64,000 nt of DNA from an uncultured Bacillota bacterium (lineage in GTDB: Bacteria > Bacillota > Clostridia > Christensenellales > Borkfalkiaceae). The stretch is from NCBI GenBank assembly GCA_949297575.1, contig CASFTB010000007.1:1-64000 (forward strand). Reading direction: 5' to 3'. The translations under genes were made by a program, and so were the position numbers. Within the stretch, counting starts at the first letter, position 1; every line of letters starts with the position of its first letter. Of the stretch, positions 7,943 through 15,073 are shown piece after piece. The notes under the pieces are model-generated. The model was not told where the DNA came from and did not search any database. It worked only from the letters and a program-made list of their open reading frames with translations.

Positions 7943-8542
7943 ATGTTCGGGCTCATTCTGAAAGATCTGAAAAATGTCAAGGGGCAGATCGTCTACTATA
8001 TCGTCGTCTTTGTCGCATTGGCGGGTATCAGTATCGCGACGGGAAACGTCTATTTCATGAGCGGCGTCTCTTTCCTCGGCGTTGCGCTGCCGCTCTCGGC
8101 GATCGCGATCGACGAAAAGGACAAATGGGATACCTTTGCCCTCGCTGCGGGCGTCACGCGTTCGCGGCTGGTTTTGAGCCGCTATATCCTCGCCTGCGTC
8201 TCCTTCGGGCTGATGCTTGCCGCCGCCTTCTCGGTCGCCGCGGCGTCGCGCCTGCTCGACGATGCGGCCGTCGTCGCCCTGCTCTCGTTCGGGGGGATCG
8301 GCGTGATCGCCGCAGACGTGATGTTTCCCTTCATCTTCAAGCTGGGAACAGAGCAGGCCCGCGCGGTCTATCTCGCCTTCATCGCGGCGGGGGTATTGCT
8401 GGGCGCGTCCGTCTCCGTGCTCATCGAGCTGGTAGAAGGCGCTAAAAATATCCTGCTCTTTCTGCCGATGGCCCTCGGCGTCGCCGGGTTGCTTCCGTCC
8501 GTGTATGCTTCACTTCGGATTTATCAGTCAAAAAATTTCTGA
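7943..8542 (+). CDS. ABC-2 transporter permease, second of the pair
   Basis: 199-aa membrane protein with six predicted helices, homologous to its upstream neighbour through the IDEKDKWDTFALAAGVTRS segment. I use the ATG at 7943, preceded by AAAGGAG at the end of the previous gene; an upstream in-frame ATG lies inside that gene and lacks a ribosome site. Last gene of the GntR operon. The terminator at 8560-8582 is shared with lexA, which converges on it from the right. Confidence 0.88.
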   Translation: MFGLILKDLKNVKGQIVYYIVVFVALAGISIATGNVYFMSGVSFLGVALPLSAIAIDEKDKWDTFALAAGVTRSRLVLSRYILACVSFGLMLAAAFSVAAASRLLDDAAVVALLSFGGIGVIAADVMFPFIFKLGTEQARAVYLAFIAAGVLLGASVSVLIELVEGAKNILLFLPMALGVAGLLPSVYASLRIYQSKNF

Positions 8543-8559
8543 CGCCGAAGAAATATAAA

Positions 8560-8590
8560 AAGGCACGGGAAGACCGTGCCTTATGTTTTG
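8560..8590. terminator. Bidirectional terminator between the ABC-2 operon and lexA
   Basis: AAGGCACGG (8560-8568) and CCGTGCCTT (8574-8582) form a perfect 9-bp stem. On the minus strand it continues into TTTTATATTT; on the plus strand into ATGTTTTG. Confidence 0.85.
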
Positions 8591-8596
8591 TCTCGC

Positions 8597-9187
8597 TCAG
8601 AAGCTGCGGACGAGCCCGATGACTTTGCCGAGGATGGAGAGCTCTTCGACGACGATATCGTCCATCGTCTCGTTTTCGGGGTGCAGGATATGTTTTCCGT
8701 CGCGGCGGAAATAGCGCTTTACGGTGGCGCTGTCGTCAATGAGGGCGACGACGATGTCGCCGTTGTCCGCCGTTTCCTGTTTGTGCACGACGATCTTGTC
8801 TCCGTCGTAAATGCCGGCGTCGATCATGCTCGTGCCCTGCACGTTGAGCATGAACAGGTCATTGCCCCTGAAGCTCCCCGCAGGGAAGGAGTAATAGTCT
8901 TCATAGTTTTCATAGGCAAAGATGGGCTGTCCGGCCGTGACCGTTCCGATGAGGGGGATGTTCACGGAAGAACTCTTTTTAAAGTTGACGGCCCTGTTTT
9001 TGTTGGGGGATTTGGAGAGGTATCCCTCTTCCGTCAGCTTCTCGATGTAATAATAGGCGGAGGCGGTAGATTTGATGTCGAGCCTGGCGCAGATCTCGCG
9101 CACGGTGGGGGAATACCCGTATTCCGCATTATATTCGTTGATAAAGGCGAGTACCGCCTGCATCTTGTTTCGGCTGCTTTCAGACAT
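8597..9187 (-). CDS. lexA: LexA, SOS-response transcriptional repressor
   Basis: Represses DNA-repair genes and is inactivated by RecA-stimulated self-cleavage. The N-terminal winged helix (YGYSPTVREICARLDIKSTA) is followed by the peptidase_S24 domain. Cleavage bond A85-G86 (TAGQP), nucleophile S120 (GTSMIDAGI) and general base K157 (TVKRYF) are all present. The site is GTSM where many LexA proteins have GDSM. I place the start at ATG 9187 because GGAGG lies 8 nt upstream; a TTG 15 bases earlier falls inside that site. Its promoter overlaps a LexA-box-like sequence, consistent with autoregulation. Confidence 0.97.
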   Translation of the reverse strand: MSESSRNKMQAVLAFINEYNAEYGYSPTVREICARLDIKSTASAYYYIEKLTEEGYLSKSPNKNRAVNFKKSSSVNIPLIGTVTAGQPIFAYENYEDYYSFPAGSFRGNDLFMLNVQGTSMIDAGIYDGDKIVVHKQETADNGDIVVALIDDSATVKRYFRRDGKHILHPENETMDDIVVEELSILGKVIGLVRSF

Positions 9188-9217
9188 ATTCGGCGCCTCC
9201 AAACTTTTCCTGCCAAC

Positions 9218-9256
9218 ATTATATCATATATTTTCGAAAAAAGCAAACAAATGTTT
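9218..9256 (-). promoter_or_regulatory. lexA promoter with overlapping LexA-box-like operator
   Basis: On the minus strand TTGCTT (9241-9246) lies 17 bp from TATAAT (9218-9223). The -35 overlaps by 2 bp an imperfect dyad AAAC-N4-GTTT (9245-9256), close to the Gram-positive LexA box GAAC-N4-GTTC. The dyad also ends 10 bp upstream of the -35 box of the divergent gene at 9318. Confidence 0.65.
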
Positions 9257-9266
9257 ATAAAAAGAT

Positions 9267-9295
9267 TTGTCAATTTTTTTCTGTTGTGTTATAAT
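9267..9295 (+). promoter_or_regulatory. Promoter of the small Cys-rich protein gene
   Basis: TTGTCA (9267-9272), 17 bp, TATAAT (9290-9295), divergent from the lexA promoter and sharing its intergenic space. Confidence 0.7.
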
Positions 9296-9317
9296 GTCCG
9301 ACAGAAGGGAGGACGAA

Positions 9318-9503
9318 ATGGAAACGCAGAAGTGTGTGCTCTATGACCGCGATTGCATAGGCTGCCTCGAGTGCGAGATGTGCGATCTTGACCCGAACAA
9401 GGTGTGCGACAATTGCGGAAAGTGTCTGGATATCAAAGACTTTGCTTCCATCCGCATAGACGGTATCGTCGGTTTGGGAAAAAACGGCAAGAAACGGGAT
9501 TGA
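9318..9503 (+). CDS. Small Cys-rich protein (putative metal or Fe-S binding)
   Basis: A 61-aa protein with nine cysteines in its first 40 residues, in C-x2-C and C-x2-C-x2-C spacings (CIGCLECEMC, CDNCGKC). This could hold zinc or iron-sulfur clusters; it is not a recognisable 2[4Fe-4S] ferredoxin, because no CxxCxxCxxxCP motif is present. Similar short DRDCI...CDLDPNKVCDNC proteins occur in Clostridia without known function. Start ATG 9318 is preceded by GGGAGG. It is divergent from lexA and may share its operator. Real gene very likely; function unknown. Confidence 0.75.
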   Translation: METQKCVLYDRDCIGCLECEMCDLDPNKVCDNCGKCLDIKDFASIRIDGIVGLGKNGKKRD

Positions 9504-9516
9504 GTCCGTCAAATCC

Positions 9517-9545
9517 TTTACTTTTTCGCGCGCGCGTGTTATAAT
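9517..9545 (+). promoter_or_regulatory. Promoter of the ydbC-like gene
   Basis: TTTACT (9517-9522), 17 bp, TATAAT (9540-9545). The sequence TTTACTTTTTCG here is repeated at the pta promoter (31543). Confidence 0.7.
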
Positions 9546-9574
9546 AAAAAAAAGCCCGAAAGGAGGCAAAGTTT

Positions 9575-9796
9575 ATGGCGGAACTGAAATATGAGATCAC
9601 CGAAAAGCTCGGCGTTCTCGGCGAAACGGGGAATGGCTGGACGAAGGAGCTCAACCTTGTCAGCTGGAACGAGCGCGAGCCCGTGTACGACATCCGGACC
9701 TGGAACGAAAGCCACGAGCGGATGGGGAAGGGGATCACGTTGTCTCTCGACGAGATCAAGTCTCTCAAAGACCTGCTCGACGGCATGGATATCTGA
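9575..9796 (+). CDS. YdbC family PC4-like single-stranded-nucleic-acid-binding protein
   Basis: A 73-aa protein matching the YdbC/PC4 fold: the W-T-K-E-L-N-L-V-S-W-N core, the Y-D-I-R-x-W beta strand and the closing helix TLSLDEIKSLKDLLDG are typical. YdbC proteins form dimers that bind single-stranded DNA or RNA; their role in bacteria is not well defined. AAAGGAGG lies upstream of the ATG. Monocistronic, with its own promoter and a terminator at 9803-9828. Confidence 0.85.
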   Translation: MAELKYEITEKLGVLGETGNGWTKELNLVSWNEREPVYDIRTWNESHERMGKGITLSLDEIKSLKDLLDGMDI

Positions 9797-9802
9797 AAAT
9801 TG

Positions 9803-9828
9803 AAAAAGGGGGCGCAGCCCTCTTTTTT
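9803..9828 (+). terminator. Terminator after the ydbC-like gene
   Basis: AAAAAGGGGGC and GCCCTCTTTTTT form a stem with loop GCA and one mismatch, ending in a T-run. Confidence 0.7.
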
Positions 9829-9887
9829 GTTTCTAAAAATATGGCGCAGGCGTGTGGGTTTTAGTGGAAAAATTTTTGATTTTGTTT

Positions 9888-9893
9888 TATAAT
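9888..9893 (+). promoter_or_regulatory. -10 box of the purB promoter
   Basis: TATAAT (9888-9893) lies 25 nt before the purB start. No good -35 is seen at 16-18 bp, so an activator or an unusual promoter is possible. No purine riboswitch aptamer is visible. Confidence 0.5.
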
Positions 9894-9918
9894 AGAAAAA
9901 AAACGATTGGAGTGTGTT

Positions 9919-11355
9919 ATGCCTGATACGAGCGTATACGAAAATCCTCTGCTCAGCCGCTATGCGAGCAGGGAAATGGCGGAGAATTTTTCAGACGACA
10001 AAAAGTTCAGACTGTGGAGAAAGCTTTGGATCGCTTTGGCGGAAGCAGAAAAGGAACTCGGCCTCGGCATCACGGAAGAGCAGATCGCCGAGATGAAAAA
10101 GTATGCGGAAGACATCAACTATGAAGACGCAAAAAAGTTCGAGAGCGAGGTGCGCCATGACGTGATGGCGCATGTAAAGGCGTTCGGCAAACAGGCGAAG
10201 AGCGCCATGCCCATCATCCATCTCGGCGCGACTTCCTGTTATGTCACCGACAATGCGGAGGTCATCGTCATAGACGACGCGCTGGATATCGTGATGAAGA
10301 AGCTCGTCAACGTCATGGACAAGCTCCGCACCTTTGCGCTGCGCTACAAGGATCTTCCGACCCTCGGGTTCACGCATCTGCAGCCTGCGCAGCTTACGAC
10401 CGTCGGCAAGCGTGCGACGCTCTGGCTGTCCGACCTCGAGATGGATTATATCGACCTCGTACACCTGAAAAAGACCGTCAAGCTGCGCGGCGTAAAGGGT
10501 ACGACCGGCACGCAGGCGAGCTTCCTCGACCTGTTTAACGGAGATGGGGAAAAGGTTAAAGAGCTGGAGCGCCGCGTCGTTGAGAAGATGGGTTATTCAC
10601 GCGTATATGGCGTGACAGGGCAGACGTATCCTCGCAAATTCGATTACAATGTCCTGTGCGTCCTCTCGCAGATCGCGCAGAGCGCCTATCGTTTCTCCAA
10701 CGATATCCGGCTGCTGCAAAACATGAAGGAAGTGGAAGAACCCTTCGAAAAGCATCAGATCGGGTCCTCTGCGATGGCGTACAAGCGCAACCCCATGCGC
10801 AGCGAGCGCGTCGGCTCTCTTGCCCGCTATGTGCTCAGCCTGCCCGTCAACGCGGCGGTGACGGCGTCCACGCAGTGGTTCGAGCGCACGCTGGACGACA
10901 GCGCGAACAAGCGCATCGTCATTGCGCAGGCATTCCTCGCCGTCGATTCCATTCTGAACCTTTATCTCAATATTTCGGAAAACCTCGTCGTCTACGAGAA
11001 GGTCATCGCCAAGCACATCGCGGCAGAGCTCCCGTTCATGGCGACGGAAAACATCATGATGGAGTGTGTCAAGGCAGGCGGGAACAGGCAGGAACTGCAC
11101 GAGCGCATCCGCGTGCTCTCCATGGAGGCGGCGAAAAATGTCAAACAGGAGGGCAAAGACAATAACCTGATCGACCTGATCAGGGCGGACGACATGTTCC
11201 TCGCCGTGCGGGACAGGTTGGACGGCATCCTTGACGCGCGCAACTTTATCGGCAGGAGCCCGCAGCAGGTAGAGGAGTTCATTTCCGCGGAGATCGATCC
11301 CATCCTCGCGGCGCATAAGGGCGAGCTCGGGGCGCACGGCGACGTGCGCGTCTGA
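9919..11355 (+). CDS. purB: Adenylosuccinate lyase
   Basis: Catalyses two fumarate-releasing steps: SAICAR to AICAR in IMP synthesis and adenylosuccinate to AMP. The family signature is GSSAMAYKRNPMRSE near residue 280, and the catalytic histidine region is TLGFTHLQPAQLTT. Length (478 aa from this start) matches the long eukaryote-like PurB branch common in Clostridia. ATG 9919 is preceded by TTGGAG; the in-frame TTG 12 bases earlier lies within that site. It stands apart from the purine operon at 53479-63603, which lacks purB, so this copy should serve both steps. Confidence 0.97.
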   Translation: MPDTSVYENPLLSRYASREMAENFSDDKKFRLWRKLWIALAEAEKELGLGITEEQIAEMKKYAEDINYEDAKKFESEVRHDVMAHVKAFGKQAKSAMPIIHLGATSCYVTDNAEVIVIDDALDIVMKKLVNVMDKLRTFALRYKDLPTLGFTHLQPAQLTTVGKRATLWLSDLEMDYIDLVHLKKTVKLRGVKGTTGTQASFLDLFNGDGEKVKELERRVVEKMGYSRVYGVTGQTYPRKFDYNVLCVLSQIAQSAYRFSNDIRLLQNMKEVEEPFEKHQIGSSAMAYKRNPMRSERVGSLARYVLSLPVNAAVTASTQWFERTLDDSANKRIVIAQAFLAVDSILNLYLNISENLVVYEKVIAKHIAAELPFMATENIMMECVKAGGNRQELHERIRVLSMEAAKNVKQEGKDNNLIDLIRADDMFLAVRDRLDGILDARNFIGRSPQQVEEFISAEIDPILAAHKGELGAHGDVRV

Positions 11356-11417
11356 GCGGAGACGGGATCGGAGGTATATTCCGGGCTTTTTTGCAGGCGG
11401 CAGCCCCCTCGAAATGT

Positions 11418-11447
11418 TTGACAGAGGGCGGCCGCCTGCTATATAAT
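11418..11447 (+). promoter_or_regulatory. Promoter of sufCB
   Basis: TTGACA (11418-11423), 18 bp, TATAAT (11442-11447), inside the GC-rich spacer after purB. About 45 nt of leader follow without a clear hairpin. Confidence 0.7.
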
Positions 11448-11500
11448 TGCCCGAGATCAGCGATACTAAAGAAGAAGGGCTTTGCCAGCAAGGAGATAAG

Positions 11501-12223
11501 ATGCTCGAATTAAAGGACATCGGCTATGCCGTCAAAGATGAGCGGACGGGAAGAAAACAGGATATATTGAAGGGCGTTGACCTGTGCTTCAAAGACGGGA
11601 CCATCAGCGTCATCACCGGACCGAACGGCAGCGGAAAATCCACCCTGATCAAAATATTGATGGGGTTTGAAAGACCGACATCCGGAAAGATACTCTTCGA
11701 CGGGGAGGACATCACGGGGATATCGGTGACGGAGCGCGCGCGCAAGGGCTTTACGATCGCCTTTCAGCAGCCCGTGCGCTTTAAAGGGATCACGGTCAAA
11801 AAGCTTTTGGAGCTCGCCTGCGGAAAGAAGTTGGATACGGAAGGCATGTGCGACTGCCTCTCTTCCGTAGGCCTCTGCGCGCGCAACTACATCGACCGAT
11901 CGGTAGACGGTACCCTTTCGGGTGGGGAGTTGAAGCGCATCGAGCTCGCGACGGCGATCGCCAAGGGAGGGGAGGTCTTCCTTTTGGACGAGCCGGAAGC
12001 GGGCATCGATCTGTGGAGTTTCGAGGACCTCGTAAAAGTCTTTGAAAAACTGCGGGACAAGACGGTGATCATCGTGAGCCATCAGCAGCGCATCCTGGAG
12101 ATCGCAGACCAGGTCGTTCTCTTTGAACGGGACAAGCTGATCTGTGCGGGGAAGAGGGAAGAGATGTTCACAAAGCTGACGCAGCGCCCCAATGCCTGCT
12201 GGCGTGACATAAAGGAGAATTGA
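11501..12223 (+). CDS. sufC: SufC-like Fe-S cluster assembly ATPase
   Basis: ABC-type ATPase of the SUF scaffold, soluble rather than membrane transport-linked. Walker A GPNGSGKST (about 37-45), Q-loop FQQPVRFKG, signature LSGGELKRIE and Walker B VFLLDEPEAGIDL are present. SufC proteins drive conformational change in SufB/SufD for cluster assembly. Start ATG 11501 has AGGAG upstream; the longer in-frame form would begin inside the promoter leader. It is followed within a few bases by the SufB-like gene. With no sufS, sufU or sufD nearby, this is a two-gene minimal system. Confidence 0.92.
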   Translation: MLELKDIGYAVKDERTGRKQDILKGVDLCFKDGTISVITGPNGSGKSTLIKILMGFERPTSGKILFDGEDITGISVTERARKGFTIAFQQPVRFKGITVKKLLELACGKKLDTEGMCDCLSSVGLCARNYIDRSVDGTLSGGELKRIELATAIAKGGEVFLLDEPEAGIDLWSFEDLVKVFEKLRDKTVIIVSHQQRILEIADQVVLFERDKLICAGKREEMFTKLTQRPNACWRDIKEN

Positions 12224-12225
12224 CC

Positions 12226-13149
12226 ATGGATATGGACAGGACGGACGAACAGCTGCTGGAGACCGTTGCAGATCTGCACGGCGTGCCGGAGGGCAGCTTC
12301 AATATACGGAAGAACGGAAAATTGCTCGGCCGCCGTTCGGATGCGGACATAGAGATCGCATCCAAGACGGATAAGGACGGCATAGATATCATCGTAAAGC
12401 CGGGCGTGAAAAACAAGTCCGTGCACATCCCCGTTCTCTTGACCGTCGGAGACTTCAAAGACACCGTTTATAATGATTTTTACATCGGAGAGGGCGCAGA
12501 CGTCACCATCATTGCAGGGTGCGGCATCCACAACGCGACCTGCTCGGATGCGCAGCACGACGGCATCCACACTTTCTACGTCGCAAAGAATGCAAAAGTG
12601 CGGTATGTCGAACGCCACTATGCGTCCGGGGAAGGCACGGGGAAAAAGGTATTCGACCCGATCACGAAGATCTATCTCAAGGAAAACGCGCAGTTTGTTT
12701 TGGAATCGACGCAGCTCGGCGGGGTGACTTGCTCCGACCGCAAGACCTTTGCGACGGTCGGGAAGAAGGCGCAGCTCATCGTCAAAGAGAAGATCCTGAC
12801 GGACGGAGAGGAGAAGGTGCTCACCGACTTCAAGGTGAAACTGAGCGGAAAGGGCAGCCGCGCGGATATCGTGAGCCGCTCCGTCGCGAAGGGACATTCG
12901 GTGCAGCACTTCCGCTCCGACCTCGCAGGGAAGAGCGAGTGCTTCGGGCACGTCGAATGCGACGGCATCGTTCTGGACAATGCGCGCATCATGTCGACCC
13001 CCAGGATCGACGCGGTCAGCCCGGAGGCGAGCCTCGTACATGAAGCGGCCGTCGGGAAGATCGCCGGCGAACAGATGCTCAAGCTGATGAGCCTGGGGCT
13101 GAGCGAGAAGGAGGCGGAGGACGCCGTGATCAAGGGTTTTTTAAACTGA
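12226..13149 (+). CDS. sufB: SufB-like Fe-S cluster scaffold protein, minimal form
   Basis: A 307-aa SufB/SufD beta-helix protein, much shorter than classical SufB (about 465 aa). It keeps the conserved C-terminal core: C245 (HVECDGI) and H272-E273 (LVHEAAVGKI) match the SufB residues implicated in nascent cluster binding, and the NARIMSTPRIDA segment is typical. Since there is one B-type protein and one ATPase, the scaffold is presumably a SufB2C2 homodimeric complex, as proposed for the ancestral SMS-type systems of archaea and anaerobic bacteria. Start ATG 12226 lies 2 nt after the sufC stop, with AAAGGAG inside sufC. A GC-rich 12-bp hairpin follows at 13165. Confidence 0.9.
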   Translation: MDMDRTDEQLLETVADLHGVPEGSFNIRKNGKLLGRRSDADIEIASKTDKDGIDIIVKPGVKNKSVHIPVLLTVGDFKDTVYNDFYIGEGADVTIIAGCGIHNATCSDAQHDGIHTFYVAKNAKVRYVERHYASGEGTGKKVFDPITKIYLKENAQFVLESTQLGGVTCSDRKTFATVGKKAQLIVKEKILTDGEEKVLTDFKVKLSGKGSRADIVSRSVAKGHSVQHFRSDLAGKSECFGHVECDGIVLDNARIMSTPRIDAVSPEASLVHEAAVGKIAGEQMLKLMSLGLSEKEAEDAVIKGFLN

Positions 13150-13164
13150 TCGGTTTGGTGAGAA

Positions 13165-13193
13165 AGAGGGCGGCGCGTTCGGCGCCGCCCTCT
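13165..13193 (+). terminator. GC-rich hairpin after sufB
   Basis: AGAGGGCGGCGC (13165-13176) and GCGCCGCCCTCT (13182-13193) form a perfect 12-bp stem. No T-run follows, so it may be a partial terminator or an RNA-stabilising hairpin. Confidence 0.5.
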
Positions 13194-13256
13194 CGGCAAC
13201 TTTCCCCGTATGCCCGCATAAGATGATAGAGAGGGATATACGGAGGAAAAACGCTT

Positions 13257-14042
13257 TTGGATCTTTTGATGTCGCTGCCCCTCTGGGTGCAGGCCTTGCT
13301 GGCAACATGCTTTACGTATTTCATGACGGCTTTGGGCGCCGCGTTTGTGTTTTTGTCGGGGAAATGCAGCGCGCGCCTTCTGAACGGGATGCAGGGCATC
13401 GCTGCGGGCATCATGATCGCGGCGAGCTTTTTTTCTCTTTTATTGCCGGCGCTGGAGAACTTACAGGCGCGCGGGAGCACGTCTTTGGTTTCTTCCTTCA
13501 TCCTCTTTTCTTCCTTTATCCTTGGCGGAGGATTTATCTTCCTTTCCGAAAGGGCGCTCTCGCGCATGCGCGCTTTTTCGGAGGAGGGGAGGCGGACGGG
13601 TTTTTTGACATGTTTCGCCATGACCCTCCACAACATTCCGGAAGGATTTGCCGTGGGCGTCGCTTTCGGGTCGTTGGCGGGAGACCGCGGTGCATGGGTC
13701 GCCGCGGCGATGCTCGCCCTCGGCATCGGGATACAAAATTTCCCCGAAGGGCTGTGCGTCGCGCTTCCGTTGCGCAGGCAGGGTTTTTCCGCGACGAAGG
13801 CGTTTTTTTACGGACAGTTTTCCGGCATTGTAGAGATCTTCGCGGGGCTGCTCGGCGCGGTCGCCGTAGGGTTTATTTCTGCGCTCCTGCCGTGGGCGCT
13901 CGCCTTTTCTGCCGGGGCGATGGTCGCCGTTTCTTGTTCCGAACTGATCCCTTCCTGCGTCAGGGAGGGGAAGATGTCCGCGCTGAGCGGGGTGATCTTC
14001 GGCTTTGCGCTGATGATGCTGCTCGACGTGATGCTCGGATAG
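13257..14042 (+). CDS. ZIP family metal transporter
   Basis: A 261-aa membrane protein with about eight helices, importing zinc, manganese or iron. Both transport-site motifs are present: HNIPEG in helix 4 and the degenerate QNFPEG in helix 5, the pattern of the ZupT-like GufA branch. Start TTG 13257 is chosen because CGGAGG lies 10 nt upstream; the first ATG (13269) is 22 nt away. It appears monocistronic between the sufB hairpin and the next gene 58 nt downstream. No Fur, Zur or MntR site was recognised. Confidence 0.9.
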   Translation: MDLLMSLPLWVQALLATCFTYFMTALGAAFVFLSGKCSARLLNGMQGIAAGIMIAASFFSLLLPALENLQARGSTSLVSSFILFSSFILGGGFIFLSERALSRMRAFSEEGRRTGFLTCFAMTLHNIPEGFAVGVAFGSLAGDRGAWVAAAMLALGIGIQNFPEGLCVALPLRRQGFSATKAFFYGQFSGIVEIFAGLLGAVAVGFISALLPWALAFSAGAMVAVSCSELIPSCVREGKMSALSGVIFGFALMMLLDVMLG

Positions 14043-14100
14043 TTTCACTTCTTTTGCGGAAGGCGTATAACGGCCCCGCGTTTGGGGAAACATCTCTGTC

Positions 14101-14952
14101 ATGGAAAGGACAGACAAAAACGGTAAAAAGCAGACCGATGCGCAGGAGCGGCTCGAAAAGCTCCGTCGTACGGTCATCATCGTCGGCGCATCTTCCGGAA
14201 TAGGATATGAAACGGCGCTGCGCTTGCTGGGGCGTGGTTTTTCGGTCGTCAATATCTCCCGCACGCCCTGTACGCTTGCGCAGGTAAAGAACTACGGCGC
14301 GGACGTCTCTTCGGGTGATTCGCTGGAAAAGGCGATCGCCTCCGCGGCGTCATCCACCGAAAATCTGTACGGGCTCATTTACTGTGCCGGGTTTTCGATG
14401 GCTGCGCCCATAGAACATGCGGACGAGCGCGATTACAGATACCTCTTCGAGGTCAACTATTTCGGCGCCGTACGCGCGATTAAGAGCATCGTCCCGTATT
14501 TGAAAAAGCGGGGCGGGCGCATCGTTCTCGTCAGCTCGATGGGAAGTCTCTTCCCCGTGGCGTTCGACAGCTTTTACAGCAGTTCGAAGGCGGCTGTCGA
14601 CATGCTTGTAAAGAGCGCGGCGCTCGAGCTGGAGCCGTATAAGATCTCGCTTTGTTCCGTGCAGCCGGGCGGAACGTCGACCGGTTTTACTTTTAAAAGG
14701 AAGGTCTATGGCGACGCAGAAAACGGCGAGTATGCGGCGAAAGTCAAGCGGGCGGCGGCTGCGCTGGCAGATATGGAACAGAGCGGCATGAGCGCGGGAG
14801 AGGTTGCAAAGCAGGTCGTGGAAGCCGTCTGCAAAAAGGATCCGCCCCTTCTCATGCGGTGCGGAGGGAAAAACAAGTTCTTTGCCGCCGCAAAGCGCAT
14901 CCTGCCTGACAAAGCCGCGCAATATATCAACAAGAGAGCATATAAACAGTGA
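14101..14952 (+). CDS. SDR family NAD(P)-dependent oxidoreductase
   Basis: Short-chain dehydrogenase of 283 aa. Cofactor motif GASSGIG (29-35) and the catalytic set S145/S146, Y159 and K163 (YSSSK) are present. A basic N-terminal extension of about 22 residues precedes the Rossmann fold, and Arg54 after beta-2 (NISRT) suggests NADP(H). Substrate unknown; the family reduces carbonyls in many pathways. The C-terminal half has a segment (MRCGGKNKFFAAAKRILP) seen in SDRs acting on lipids or sterols, but this is weak. A perfect 16-bp palindrome and a terminator follow. Confidence 0.88.
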   Translation: MERTDKNGKKQTDAQERLEKLRRTVIIVGASSGIGYETALRLLGRGFSVVNISRTPCTLAQVKNYGADVSSGDSLEKAIASAASSTENLYGLIYCAGFSMAAPIEHADERDYRYLFEVNYFGAVRAIKSIVPYLKKRGGRIVLVSSMGSLFPVAFDSFYSSSKAAVDMLVKSAALELEPYKISLCSVQPGGTSTGFTFKRKVYGDAENGEYAAKVKRAAAALADMEQSGMSAGEVAKQVVEAVCKKDPPLLMRCGGKNKFFAAAKRILPDKAAQYINKRAYKQ

Positions 14953-14953
14953 A

Positions 14954-15003
14954 GCACATGCGCATGTGCATAGCGAGGGCGCCCTTCCGGAAGGGGCGCT
15001 TTT
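14954..15003 (+). terminator. Palindrome and rho-independent terminator after the SDR gene
   Basis: A perfect 16-bp palindrome GCACATGCGCATGTGC (14954-14969) starts 2 nt after the stop codon. A second hairpin, GCGCCCTTCC (14979-14988) with GGAAGGGGCGC (14989-14999), one bulged G, then leads into TTTTCTTTTT and is the likely terminator. Confidence 0.7.
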
Positions 15004-15038
15004 CTTTTTGTCCTCGCGAGGTTTTTATGCCGTTTTGA

Positions 15039-15067
15039 TTGCATAAATGTATAAAATATTGTATAAT
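15039..15067 (+). promoter_or_regulatory. nadK promoter directly abutting the start codon
   Basis: TTGCAT (15039-15044), 17 bp, TATAAT (15062-15067). The expected transcription start (about 15073-15075) coincides with ATG 15074, so the mRNA may be leaderless. Confidence 0.6.
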
Positions 15068-15073
15068 GAAGCC

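Noticed and set aside
13223-14203. 326-codon plus-strand frame overlapping the ZIP gene
   Set aside because: The alternative frame has no motifs, while the ZIP frame has HNIPEG and QNFPEG and correct membrane helices.
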